NCBI GenBank assembly: GCA_903813345.2
Contig: CAIIXF020000001.1
Location: forward strand, 10,141,598 to 10,205,597
Direction: 5' to 3'
Source of the DNA: Owenia fusiformis
Lineage: Eukaryota > Annelida > Polychaeta > Sabellida > Oweniidae
Length of the DNA stretch: 64,000 nt
A program made the position numbers and the translations under genes. Position 1 is the first letter of the stretch. Each line of letters begins with the position of its first letter. Positions 12,501-21,943 of the stretch are shown here, piece after piece. The notes under the pieces were generated by a model. That model worked only from the letters and a program-made list of their open reading frames with translations, ran no database searches and was not told the DNA's origin.

Positions 12501-15500
12501 TAATGAATATTCATAAAGGTTAGTGTGACTTATTTATAGAAAATTATCAAAATTCATATTCTATTTACCAAAGTAAAAGAAATTAAAATGTCAGAGTTAA
12601 TCTATCTGGTAATGGCTGGTTTTGGTAAGAATATCTATTCCCATCAATTGAAACAAAGTATATGATTTTTTTTATATTTCTATACAATTTTAAGTCCACA
12701 CTTCACATCTATGACAACAGTTCCTATGGTAACACTAATTCTTAATTCCCTGTTTTTTCTTCTTCATAATGAATCACAAACAAAAACACAAGACATAAAC
12801 GACAAAATGCAACCACCTGAAAATGGTTGCAAAAGTATAACAACTGTTACAAAGGTCAACCAAAGGTCATATCTCAAATCTAAAGTCAGATGATTTTGAA
12901 AAATGGTCAATTTGAAGCAAGTTGCAAAAGGTTACAAAAGAGGAACAATTTTTACAGATGAAGGTCAACCAAACATCAAATCTAAGGTCAGATTTGAACT
13001 TCCAAGAACTTTGGTCAAAATTGGTCAATTTGAAGCAAGTTGAAAAAGACCTCTTCGACTTTTTTTTCTTCAATTTGTTGCCATGGTAACAAATATTGGC
13101 AGAAATGTGTTGGAACTCACAGGATGTTAATATATGTTGACAGTGAAAAATTGAAATCAGTCTTAATAGTACTTGATGTTATTGGAAGTTGTAAGAATTT
13201 GTTACAGGCACCAACTGCAAGATGCCAACCATCAAATGCCAACCACCAAACACCATTCACAAAACGGTTGAAGACTATAACAATATATCATCACGTGGCA
13301 TAAAAACCGTTTGTCTTATTTTTCAGATGTTACAAGTAAAACGATGATATTATATATATATGCCACGTGTAAAAACTAGATTGATTTTCACTTTTTTAAA
13401 ACAACAGGAAAATTGCAACATATGGTAGGCGTTTTTAATTGCGTTGTTCAAAGTAGATTGCATCTTTGGTCCAATAGTATTTCAATTCTTTCCATAGCTG
13501 CAATAGAAGCAAAGCCAGATCTTGAAGGATGAGTAATTGTTAAAGTTTGAATATCGACAACAATATATTGGATGTATTTTCTATTAATCATGGGAATTTT
13601 GACCAAAATTTGGAAAATTTCAAAAATAGGGAGATCCAAGAAAAGCAAAACTGTCAAATAATGTTGAACTCTTCGTTGTCAGTCTCCAACCAAATGTGGG
13701 ACAAATGAGCCGCGTACAATAAACTCATACATAAGTAATAAACAGTATTATGTTTGATTTGACCTACCAGTGTAAAACTAAAGAAGAGTCCAAAACCTCC
13801 AGATACTTTTTTGGCATGGAACATAATTGGCTGCATTCTATCCCAGCACTGAGTGGAACAAGGACATCCGGGTAATGATTTCGGTAGTGTGGTTCCGGTA
13901 CAGCATACATATGTTTCATTTGCTTTCAAATTCTTACAGCACTCAAGCTAAATTCAGATATTATATATGATCGATTATTTTGCATACTCACCAGTGTAAA
14001 GCTAAAGAATAAACCGGTTCCACCAGCAGCTAGGGTTGCGTAATGCATAGTTTTTCGTAGTCTTTCATAGCAAGTAGTTTTACATGGACAAGGTGGGTCT
14101 GCTGTGAAGGGTGACCCAGTACAACAACTGGCTTTAGATAGTACCTGTTTAACCGTACAGCAAGAAATCTGGAAGGTACCATAACCACCACTAATCACCA
14201 CATATACGAGGGGTGATTCAAAAGTAATGGACAAAATTTTATAGGCATACTAAATTTCACCCAATCAGTCTAATTTTTTCACAGTGAATAGATCAATCAA
14301 TTCTCTATTTTGTGTCGAATTCTCATTTAAATGCATTTGAAATTGTTTCAGCTATGCGTAACCATGGTAACAAGGGTAAGCATGGGTGGAATTGGTTTTT
14401 TAATGATAATTGAATGTTTTTGTCATTTTTGCTTGATTTCGTTTTAATGACTCAATTACCACACATGATATGTCTAACAAGCATGGTAATGCAATTGTCA
14501 AGCAAGACTCACATGCCCATGTGTTTGCTGTTGAGTTCTAAATTCAGCAACCAATTGTACTATGACATCACAATGATATTTCTAAGACAGGCACTTCAAA
14601 AGAAAAGGAAAGACACAAGAGAATCGTTTGTTACACATGGACAATGCCCCAGCACACAGGTCCAAGCTAGTTCAGGATACTCTTGCAGCATTCATGGACA
14701 TGCCTCAACTTCCACATGTTCCATATAGCCCTGATACTGCTCCTTGTGATTTCTATCTTTTTCCCACCCTTAAGATGGGATTAAAGGGACAATCCTTTCA
14801 GACATTAGCTGAGCTGGAAATGGCTGTACAAAAACAGCCGAACACCATGGCTGCTGATGGATTTGGACATGAGTTCTCTGCATGGGTGCGCTGACAGAAG
14901 AAAGTAATTGAACTTGGAGGAGAATACATTGAGGATTGAATATAATTCAAATGGATGATCATCAGGAATAATAAGGAATGATATGGATTATTATTGAACT
15001 TACTGCGATATGCTTTTCATATACATCTTGCATTGCAAAATATATTGCACCAGCAAACTTTTCATTGAAAATCCATTTGTTATTTTGATGAAAATAGCCT
15101 TAAAAATGGATTCCGGGTGTATGCACCATGATCCAAGAGAAGTGCTCTATCTCAAAATGTATTTGCATTTAGTTAATAAAATTTTAACATCTAATAGATA
15201 ATTGATTAATCTTTATTTGTACAAAGTTTCATTCAAATCTGGTAAAGGTAAGCGTGCCTATAAAATTTTGTCCATTACTTTTGAACCACCCCAAGCAATA
15301 GGTTAAAACAAATACAACAGAATAAATAAACTATAAATAAATGTGTTCAAATATCCTTGAGTCAAGGAAACTTTGAGCAAAGTGAAATGTTCAAGCGAGA
15401 ATTTATGAATGTGACACCAAATCGAAGCCATCTTCCAAATAGATACATGGATCTATTTCTGCTTGCTAGATCAGCTTGGATGCATATATCCCTTTAGCAG

Positions 15501-18500
15501 TAAATCTATCTTGGCTATCAACTTTTCACCCCCTACTAAAATACATGTAGTCGGTTGTATGTTCAGTGTTCACACAAATTCAAGTGAATAAGGATTAGGA
15601 AACACTATTTAGTATATGAACATTTTAGCTCAAAGTTACCAGGACTCTTTGATTGAGACTGTTGCCATGGTAATCAGGCCCATAACCAGGATTTTCCAAG
15701 TTTTTTTTAAAATATTCTAGGGGGGATTCGCTTTTGACAATTTTAGTCCAAAAATGGCCAAAATCCCATTGAACACCCCCCCCCCCCCCATGGCTACAGA
15801 CCTGCTGTTACCATGATATTACAAACCACAAGTGCATACTAAAAAGGGGATGAAACTAATGGCAAATTCACATGATTTGGCCAACTTATCTGTTTATCTT
15901 TGGTACCAAATATTTTAAATTGAAGTAATGATAAACCAGACAAGATGTAAATTGTCAATCTGACTATTTGTTTCACCCTGACCCATAGTAATAATTATGA
16001 CAATTATGAACTTATTGTATAAAATGTAAGGGGTAAAGGGGTATGCATCGTTAGAAATTAAATTGAAAAATAAATAATGGTGCATAAAACAATATTGGGA
16101 TAATTAAACAAAGCTTTAATTATAAATATATATGGAGCAATTCAATAAAAAAGAAACTAGAGATAGGAAATAGCTGGCACAAAATCTGAATATAGAATTA
16201 GATAATTATGGCTAAAAAACTAAACTTTGACAGAAAAATGCATATTGTGTATCTATCACACCAAAGGCTGTGTGGGCTTACCATTCGCCACCTTGTGAAT
16301 ACTTTGGGGCAGACAGTGGGGCAGGGTTAGATACATGGGGGCAAAACAAATATTTTACAGCAAGATATCCCCCATCCCACCAAATATAAAAATTAATTAA
16401 TTAAAAAATTAATTTCTTAAATAAGCCACATGTGGTGAATGGTAAGCCCACACGGCTAATGTGAGATCTACTTTAAAGGGACAGCAATTGAGAGAGTGTA
16501 TTATGACCGTAAAATGTTGGAAGCAAACTTTTTAACAGATATGTCAATGTTTCCCTTGTGATCACTTACTATATACATTGTGTACAGTAAAACCTGTTTA
16601 TCTGTTCAACTTGGAAAGTGTTGGACTTAAATAGCGGTTCAGTTTGCATCGGTATTCAGTAACAGGACTTGAAATTGTTTGACTTTCGTGTTTCACTTAA
16701 CAAGTTTTACTGTACTAAAAAAGAATTGAGATATCTGGTCACGCTAGGAAGAAATTGACATTTTATCAAAAAGAGACATCCTCTTTTCTGGTTTAAAGCA
16801 AAACTACTTTTAAAACATTTTCATTCAATGAAGCTGTAACATTCATCTCAATCCTTTGCTGTCTCTAAAAATCTATAAGTTGGAGTTTTGTTTACTTTAT
16901 TTAATTACAATTGTGCCAAACAACTATTGAAAGTTATACCTCGGTCACATTTGATCTATGGCAACAGTACCTACAGCAGCATTAAATATAGGAATAAGCC
17001 GTACAATGTAGATTTTCTATATCAATTTTGTGACGGCTTCCAAAGAGCAAATGTGACGGAGGCTTTAGAAAGCTTTATCTTTGTTTTATATATTTTTGTT
17101 AGAATATAATTACACTTGGTATTTAATAGAGTACATAAATATGATAATACACTAGGAGGGATTGCATATAAAGAATATCTACATTACAAGGGAAGATATC
17201 AATATTTCATTGAGGTTTAAATCCTATATCTATCCTTACCAGGGAAAAGAGGATTTATCCAATGATCATGACAATATTGAGTGAATTAACATATTTTGCC
17301 TTTCACACTTTTTGACCATGTTAAACAAGGTTATCTATTCTGATCATGGGTTAACTTAATACATATAATTAAATGTAATCGAAGATGAACCTACCGCATC
17401 ACATCCTGGGTGTCCCATACCTGATGGATCATTGACACCCAAAGAGGCATTTTCAAATCCACAACATTCAAAATTAAATTGCACATTGGACTTTGCTTGA
17501 TTAGATGCGTGTTGCCAGCCTGTTTCTGCGATCATTTTTATTCCATTGTCACCAACTGCTAGGCATGCACATGACACAATGAACATTATGATGAAAACAA
17601 ATCCAAGTAAAAACATATTCTGAACAGAGTTAAGGAGTTCTAAACAATACAAAGTAATAATTATGCATTCCTGGCATGCTGAGTTTACATATAACAGAAT
17701 TAATCTTTAGTCATCCTCTGAACGCAGGGTTCCAGACATCATCCACTAAGTTTCTTCCTTCTTCGAAGAAGGAGGTACGAGTTCTGGAGGCCTGTGTTCG
17801 GAGGATGATCTTGAGGGAAAAGATGATTAAATGGCGAGTAAAAATGATTTATATATTTCTTTTATTGGCAATAATATCAAAACGTGATAGTTTACATAAA
17901 TCTATGCACAATCCAAGACATAAAATCAATCTAAAATTAACTGCACTGTACTATTTGATACATAAAGTTAAATAAATATTTCAGATGAAAATGGTTCCCC
18001 TTTTAGAAATTGTCATCTACCCACCTATTTGATGAATTATAGATTTTCTAGGTTCAACTTAACTGATCCATAAAAAGGCACTGAGAGTGAAGTATTTTGA
18101 AAGTTACGAGCAGTCAACCTGGGAAACTTTGATTGCATGATACCTTAACAGTATCTATTGATAAATAATTCATACAAGGCATTAACATAAAGAATATCAC
18201 CACCTGACATTTGTTACACATGCCAAACGCTGAACGCCAACCGCTGAATGCTGAACACCGTCCACAAAAAGGTTTGAGACTTTAACAATATGTCACTGGC
18301 AGAAAAACTTTAACAATATGTCACCACTTATGTTGCTGACACAAAAAAGTGTGTATTTGTAGAAAGTATTTCAGATTACCAACCTTCAATTCTACAGAAT
18401 ACCTGACAGGACAGAAGTAAACAGGGGTTCAGAAATTTTCCCAAAATGAACCTGACAGTATCTAAAATACCTGGCAGGCAAAAGGTTAACGAAGTGAAAC

Positions 18501-19791
18501 CAAAATACCAAGTTTTCATGAAGACATATTTTCCTTTCATGATATTCATAAAAAATATCAAAGCACTGATAAAAGAAATTATAATCAAATTAAACTTGCA
18601 TTGATTTTCATCAAGCAAATACAATCTCGTAGTAATCTGTACTGTATACTTTAAGTTCCTGCTGTAGCCGTAAAATACCAATATGTTCGTGGTAACAGCT
18701 GTAATACTGAATTAACCAGGATTTATGTATAGTCTGTATTATTTACAATTAGGTATCGAATCAATACTTGGTATCAAAGTATTGAGTTAATTAGCATACT
18801 GAAAGGTACATAGGTTATTACATGAACAGTAATTATTGCAAAATGCAAAGTGATCAATGTGATTTGCAATTGCAAACTATTATACATTACGCAATATTTT
18901 TGATTATAGGCTCATGATTCAAATAGGTGGTCCATAACATGCATAAGCCATGGCCATGGTGAGTCCATGTGGTGATAGCTTTAAATTGCAATATTCTACC
19001 TGTATCTAACCTCTGACCAATCATGTATCCTATACATTTGATACTGACTTACCACAACCATTAAGAAACCTTGATATACTAACTACAGTATGGGCAAGAT
19101 ATTGACCTTTTACATTTCAGGATATCTTGACAACGTGACCTTGACTTCCAATGATCCCAAAAATGATGTCAAAAACGCTTATTAACGTATACATAAAAAT
19201 AACTTCTGAAAATTGCTTTGGAGGCGAAGTCTCGCGAGTTGCTTGGATATAACCAGGCAAAAGCTGGAATTCATTAGCTATAAAAAATAAAACGACCTTC
19301 CCATATGACCTTTCAGATTGACAAATAGATTGGAGGCCTTCAAATATTACATCATTTTGACCGTATATTGGGTGATTGGGACAATGATCTTTACATAACT
19401 TCAAGTCAAGGGACACATATAACATGTAACATCTTTATACCCAGGTGATGGCCAGAGAAATAAGTTTTGATGTTGAAGAAAAGGTTTTTGAAATGAATTA
19501 AATTCTATTGATCATGCAAGATTCAATTCATTATAAATTTTCCAAAACATTTTGGAAGAATTACAGACACAGAATTACATAAACTGCCCCTTAAAGTGCA
19601 TATTTGAATTGAAAGGATACGCAGAAGAGTATCTTAGTGTTCTCAGTGATAGCACCAATGAGGCCCACACTAGAGATACCAAGTAGAAAGACACCACATA
19701 CTATGATGCCTACAATCACTCCTATAGCTCCTAGTTCCCCAGCTGCTTTGTATTGAGTACCAGCAATGATAAGTATCAGCAATGCCACAAT
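3533..19791 (-). CDS. TSPAN13/31: Tetraspanin of the TSPAN13/TSPAN31 type (exons 2-6; exon 1 not found)
   Basis: Four-pass membrane scaffold protein. Exons: 19621-19791, 17395-17619, then either 13992-14168 or 13768-13947, then 9919-9990, then 3533-3586. All junctions use GT-AG and every internal boundary is phase 0. Exon 2 gives the end of TM1, the small loop and TM2. Exon 3 gives TM3 (with SCACLAV) and the CCG motif of the large extracellular loop. The alternative fourth exon gives the rest of that loop and TM4 (GLFFSFTL), and exon 5 finishes TM4. The block SCACLA and the GLFFSF motif are family-typical as I recall TSPAN13/31. The known part is about 232 aa; some 20 N-terminal residues (start Met and first half of TM1) are missing and should lie above 19.8 kb. 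The introns are full of transposon remnants. The family assignment is strong. Orthology to one vertebrate paralogue is not decidable. Confidence 0.85.
4579..6238. mobile_element. Non-autonomous DNA transposon with CAC-ended TIRs and 5-bp TSD
   Basis: The left end reads CACGGTGCCCGATACTACCC and the right end, read inward, CACGGTGTCCGATACTACCC. The similarity runs about 62-72 bp, through TTCCGGACTTG and TAACCATTTGGACT; the left copy has an 11-bp internal duplication. ATAAT flanks both ends exactly (4574-4578 and 6239-6243). The 1.66-kb interior has no transposase ORF and contains a tRNA-derived SINE at 5425-5600. CAC ends with 5-bp duplications are typical of the Transib/RAG-like superfamily, but with no transposase the class is inference. 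Confidence 0.75.
5425..5600 (+). mobile_element. tRNA-derived SINE
   Basis: It has a pol III A box TGGCTCAGGGG (5443-5453) and a perfect B box GGTTCGATTCC (5486-5496), about 32 bp apart. The region resembles a tRNA with CTGACTCGAGAGCGGGAGG between them, but there is no matching 5' acceptor strand. A non-tRNA tail follows (GGCTTGGTACACTATAGC and onwards). The 3' boundary is approximate. Confidence 0.7.
6930..7290. repeat. Pyrimidine-rich minisatellite
   Basis: Degenerate units of roughly 35-45 bp built from ATGCCTGCCTTATTC, then a short GCACC/GCCC block, then CTCCCTTATA. A poly-C run lies near 7220. The proline-rich ORF across it is a by-product of the repeat. Confidence 0.65.
7754..8880. mobile_element. 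TA-flanked DNA transposon with CACTCTAAAAAC ends
   Basis: The terminal inverted repeat CACTCTAAAAAC starts at 7754 and its complement GTTTTTAGAGTG ends at 8880. TA lies outside both (7752-7753 and 8881-8882). The subterminal parts are rich in scattered copies of AACGTGTTAAT and GTGTTAA. No transposase is recognisable in the interior, so this is a non-autonomous element, probably Tc1/mariner-like by its target site. Confidence 0.75.
9066..9432. mobile_element. MITE with CACCCCAGTCACATTT ends, TAA target site
   Basis: CACCCCAGTCACATTT at the left is matched by AAATGTGACTGGGGTG at the right. A second inverted block, CGCACGGCGGCC, lies just inside each end. TAA flanks both sides (9063-9065 and 9433-9435), as in PIF/Harbinger-type elements. 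There is no coding sequence. Confidence 0.75.
9898..9990 (-). CDS. Tetraspanin exon 5 (end of TM4 and cytosolic tail)
   Basis: The acceptor TTATTGTTACAG precedes LIGILVLGCKFKRMKEEG and then TLESAY. It completes TM4 and supplies the basic juxtamembrane stretch. A consensus donor GTAAGTAA follows the TAT codon (exon end 9919). If it is not spliced, seven further codons lead to a stop at 9898, giving a tail ending VSNHHK. Two C-termini are therefore possible. Confidence 0.75.
   Translation of the reverse strand, partial: LIGILVLGCKFKRMKEEGTLESAYVSNHHK
10755..10838. repeat. Heptamer-variant repeat (NNCCAAN) with flanking family sequence
   Basis: Consecutive 7-bp variants such as ACCAACT, GCCAAAT, GCCAAAC follow an ACATTAACATGCAAAATGTCAC lead. 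The same family occurs at about 13205-13300 and 18185-18330, and on the opposite strand at 24180-24215, 24830-24890 and 28235-28520. It is a dispersed repeat of this genome that sits in introns. Confidence 0.55.
10843..11895. mobile_element. Fold-back element with two 445-bp inverted arms
   Basis: The arms are 10843-11287 and 11451-11895, exactly equal in length, around a 163-bp spacer. I count about 11 mismatches, roughly 97.5% identity. The ends read CACGCGGTAGTATCTCTTCG. ATAAC flanks both sides (10838-10842 and 11896-11900), a 5-bp target duplication. Each tip has its own hairpin potential (TTCGGGACG with CGTCCCGAA). The ORFs inside are mirror images of each other and not genes. The high arm identity suggests recent insertion or arm conversion. 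It lies in the tetraspanin intron. Confidence 0.9.
12800..13050. repeat. Imperfect tandem duplication, about 110-118 bp
   Basis: The motif TGGTCAATTTGAAGCAAGTTG occurs at 12903 and 13021, and AAGGTCAACCAAA occurs near 12852 and 12961. Two diverged copies of one block lie in the tetraspanin intron. No protein is recognised. Confidence 0.6.
13205..13300. repeat. Heptamer-variant repeat, second copy
   Basis: The repeat GGCACCAACTGCAAGATGCC, then variants of NNCCAAN, then ACAAAACGGTTGAAGACTAT. It is the same family as at 10755-10838 and ends shortly before a CACGTG-containing AT microsatellite. Confidence 0.5.
13768..13947 (-). CDS. Tetraspanin alternative exon 4B
   Basis: 180 nt, 60 codons, phase 0 at both ends, with acceptor CTGAATTTAG and donor GTAGGT. 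It encodes the second half of the large extracellular loop plus the start of TM4. It keeps all seven cysteines of exon 4A (CC, CC, CPC, C) and the identical end GLFFSFTL; I count about 25 of 59 aligned residues identical. It has an N-glycosylation sequon (NET) that 4A lacks. Including 4A and 4B together would duplicate TM4, so they should be alternatives. Confidence 0.8.
13992..14168 (-). CDS. Tetraspanin alternative exon 4A
   Basis: 177 nt, 59 codons, phase 0 at both ends, with acceptor GTACCTTCCAG and donor GTGAGT. It encodes ISCCTVKQ through the CPC motif to GLFFSFTL, the distal half of the large extracellular loop and the start of TM4. It lies only 44 nt upstream of exon 4B. The end of a mariner element lies about 38 nt upstream of its acceptor, so the branch region is squeezed against or inside transposon sequence. 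Confidence 0.8.
14207..15295 (+). mobile_element. Defective mariner transposon
   Basis: The terminal inverted repeats are about 35 bp: GGGGTGATTCAAAAGTAATG at the left (from 14210) and its near-complement ending CACCCC at 15292 on the right. Both continue into GGACAAAATTTTATAGGCA. The total, about 1.08 kb, is shorter than a usual 1.3-kb mariner, and only the C-terminal third of the transposase is recognisable. Clean TA flanks are not evident on the right. It lies directly upstream of tetraspanin exon 4A, in opposite orientation. Confidence 0.85.
14628..14894 (+). pseudogene. Mariner transposase, C-terminal fragment
   Basis: The fragment contains the mariner catalytic blocks MDNAPAHRSK and PYSPDTAPCDFYLFPTLK, including the second and third catalytic aspartates. 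I count 35 residues between them, one more than in canonical DD34D mariners. The N-terminal DNA-binding part and first aspartate block are not found, and a frameshift lies just upstream, where the other frame reads LRQALQKKRKDTRE. The gene is broken and cannot supply transposase. Confidence 0.85.
15675..15804. mobile_element. MITE of the GCCCGTAGCC family
   Basis: The ends CAGGCCCATAACCAGG and, read inward from the right, CAGGTCTGTAGCCATG are inverted repeats. The interior contains TTCTAGGGGGG, TAGTCCAAAAATGGCC and a poly-C run. The best-preserved copy of the family is at 38449-38642. Confidence 0.65.
16266..16458. mobile_element. MITE with GTGTGGGCTTACCATTC ends
   Basis: The inverted repeats are about 26 bp: GGCTGTGTGGGCTTACCATT at the left and AGCCGTGTGGGCTTACCATT read inward from the right. 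The interior is AT-rich with no ORF, and target duplication is unclear. Confidence 0.7.
16585..16712. mobile_element. MITE with CAGTAAAACCTG ends, TA target site
   Basis: CAGTAAAACCTGTTTATC at the left pairs with GTTTTACTG at the right. TA flanks both (16583-16584 and 16713-16714). Further copies or fragments are at 27618-27807, about 5238-5275, 39895-39965 and 41855-41914. It is 128 bp with no coding content. Confidence 0.75.
16939..17062. mobile_element. Short MITE with CCTCGGTCACATTTG ends
   Basis: CCTCGGTCACATTTG at the left pairs with CAAATGTGACGGAGG at the right. Its ends resemble those of the element at 9066-9432 (GTCACATTT). No clear target duplication. Confidence 0.6.
17395..17619 (-). 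CDS. Tetraspanin exon 3 (TM3 and CCG part of the large loop)
   Basis: 225 nt, 75 codons, phase 0 to phase 0; acceptor CTCTGTTCAG, donor GTAGGT. It starts NMFLLGFVFIIMFIVSCACL, which is TM3. The extracellular part holds ECCGFEN followed by an NAS glycosylation sequon, and ends GHPGCDA. The CCG motif is the tetraspanin signature. Confidence 0.85.
18185..18330. repeat. Heptamer-variant repeat, third copy
   Basis: The repeat ACATAAAGAATATCACCACC, then variants around GCCAAACGCTGAACG, then AAAAGGTTTGAGACTTTAAC. It is the same dispersed family as at 10755-10838. The block TTTAACAATATGTCAC occurs twice at its end. Confidence 0.5.
19621..19791 (-). CDS. Tetraspanin exon 2 (TM1 end, small loop, TM2)
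   Basis: 171 nt, 57 codons, phase 0; acceptor TTATCTTTGCAG, donor GTATCC after TTCTGC. It begins IVALLILIIAGTQYKAAG (rest of TM1) and continues through GVIVGIIVCGVFLLGISSVG (TM2) to the intracellular TENTKILFC. Residue spacing to the next exon matches the family without gaps. Confidence 0.85.
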
Positions 19792-20592
19792 CTGCAAAGA
19801 TAATAGGAACAAAAAGTTCATTTTATACATTAGGGGCTTGGAATGAAACAAATAGTTGAATAATGTAGGAATGGTTTGGGGTAAAATCACTGTAATTTCA
19901 CAATCAGTAATCATTTATTTAGCCAATGAACACAAAAAAGTACCAAAACTTTGGGCCCAAAGCCCCCCTTTATGATTATATTTTTTTACAAAAAACTGTA
20001 GCCATATTCCTTCAACCGTCAACCAGAATTTTAGTTATTTCTTTACAGACGAATGAAAGGATAAATTGATGAACAGCTTCTTGAAATCTCGAAGGTTGCT
20101 GCTGCAGCATTCCTTACCGGCAATTTGTAAATATTGACAAATATAAGGTATATACAGACAAAGATAATGAAAATGTAAGTCTATGAAGCATAAGAATAAG
20201 CAATCAAAGGACCATGGTAAGGCTAAAAACAAATAATATTCCCATTAATATTGCACCTTGGTACTTTGATTGCTTATTTCTTAGGTTTGAATGACACAAG
20301 GGTTCACTTTATAGAAATCAATTGAAGTTCTCAAAATGGTGAAACTGAATGATCTTGGCTTCTCAAAGCCCCCCCCCCTATCCCACCTTGGCTACGGGAC
20401 TGCAGACTTTAGCCTATTTATTTTCCATGTTAAAAATAAGGGAATTTTCAAGAGGCCATGCATCAGTGGATGAGATTATACAAAATGTAAAATATTCAAA
20501 TTTTAGGGGATACCTATCTGGACAATATTGGAAACTATGGGCTTTCAGACGACCATGGTTAGGAAATGGTGATAGAAAATCCGGGGTCTGCG
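19792..20592. other. Upstream of tetraspanin exon 2; expected place of exon 1, not found
   Basis: A first exon of about 20 codons should lie here or further up on the minus strand. I searched for a CGGF-type N-terminus followed by a donor and did not find one. A partial GCCCGTAGCC-family repeat end lies at about 20365-20405. Confidence 0.4.
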
Positions 20593-21915
20593 CATTATAC
20601 CGAAACCCATTAAACCGAAATCCATTATACCGAAATTGATTATACTGACGTGCATTATACCAAAACTCATTATACCGACGTGCATTGTACCGAAAGGCGT
20701 TATACCGAATGCCACAATACTGACGCACATTGTAAAGTTTCCTGCGTGTATCTGTGTGTAACCTTTAAGAGACATTGGAGTAAAATATTAGACAGTTTTT
20801 ATGTTTTGATATATGATATTCATTAATTAGAATTGACAAAAATCTTTACAAACGAGAGAACATGTATTTTGAGACTAAAACAACCTGTCATCAGAGAAAA
20901 AAAGCCGCCCGTTTGTTTGTCTGTTTGTTCGTCTATTTATTCTATTCGGAAAACAACTCAATAGTTTATAGGAAAACGCCTAATGGCCATAGGATGTCTG
21001 ATATAGAACAATCTTCGAAAATGGAGGCCAATTAAAAAATGTTGCCGCCATAATTGTAACATTTATTCCGTGTTGTCGAGCCTTTAATTCAAGGATCCCT
21101 TCTCGAGGGCAGAAAACGGGCTAAAAATATAGATGAAATATTTTCACGAACTGACAAAATTACGTACATTTTTATGATTTGAAATACCTAGCCACATTAT
21201 ACAACGCTCAACACACCATTGGAAAGCTTATTTTGTCTTCTTTAGTCTCCTTTCTAACAGAAGTGAATCAACTGTTACGCATTGAACTTCATTAATAGAT
21301 GACAAAACATTTTTTGCTGACTGATAATATTACATATGATTTGAAATAGCAAGCCACGTGTACATCACACCATTGGAAAGCTTGTTTAGTGTTCTTTAAT
21401 CTCATTCATAACAAAATCGAACCAAATGTTCACGGACTTGGAAATTAAGCGTTACGCACAGAACTTAAATATTAAATCACGAAATATCTTCGCAAGCTAT
21501 CAACATTACGTACACCTTTTGTTTATGATATGAAATGCATTGTAAAATCTATTTGATCCAAACTAATAAGTGCCATACAACTTGTACATGAAGGTTTGAC
21601 TTGGGCTGTGATTTTAGGGTGTTTGCGGTTTTGAGTTTCCCTTACTTGATGAAGCTTATACTAGATTAGTATCCTGTTGCCATTTCTTGCCTGGTCTTCC
21701 TGATTAAATGTGCATGATTTTCAATAATACTTATCATACTCTTCTACTATTATCATACATCTTCCATTCCAAGCCTTTTCACATCACAAAATCATGGTGT
21801 CGGACTGTCGGTATACAGTAATGATTTTCGGTACAATGCGCGTTGGTGTATTGGTTTTCGGTACAATGCACGTCATTATAATGGGTTTCCGTATAATGTG
21901 CGTCGGTACAATGAG
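20593..21915. mobile_element. Inverted-arm element made of 15-bp minisatellite units
   Basis: The left arm (20593-20734) is about nine units of CATTATACCGAAANN. The right arm (about 21809-21915) is seven units of the complement (for example TTTTCGGTACAATGC). Both keep 15-bp spacing. The central 1.07 kb is unique AT-rich sequence. The pentapeptide-repeat ORFs here (RYNxF type) are by-products. I could not define termini or a target duplication. Confidence 0.75.
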
Positions 21916-21943
21916 GTGATCCCGAAAATCCACCTGTCATCTA

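Noticed and set aside
19117-19425. Alternative first exon of the tetraspanin (102-codon ORF)
   Set aside because: No tetraspanin N-terminal motif and no suitable donor in frame.
20414-20775. ORFs with a repeated RYNxF pentapeptide
   Set aside because: The pentapeptide period is the 15-bp minisatellite read in frame.
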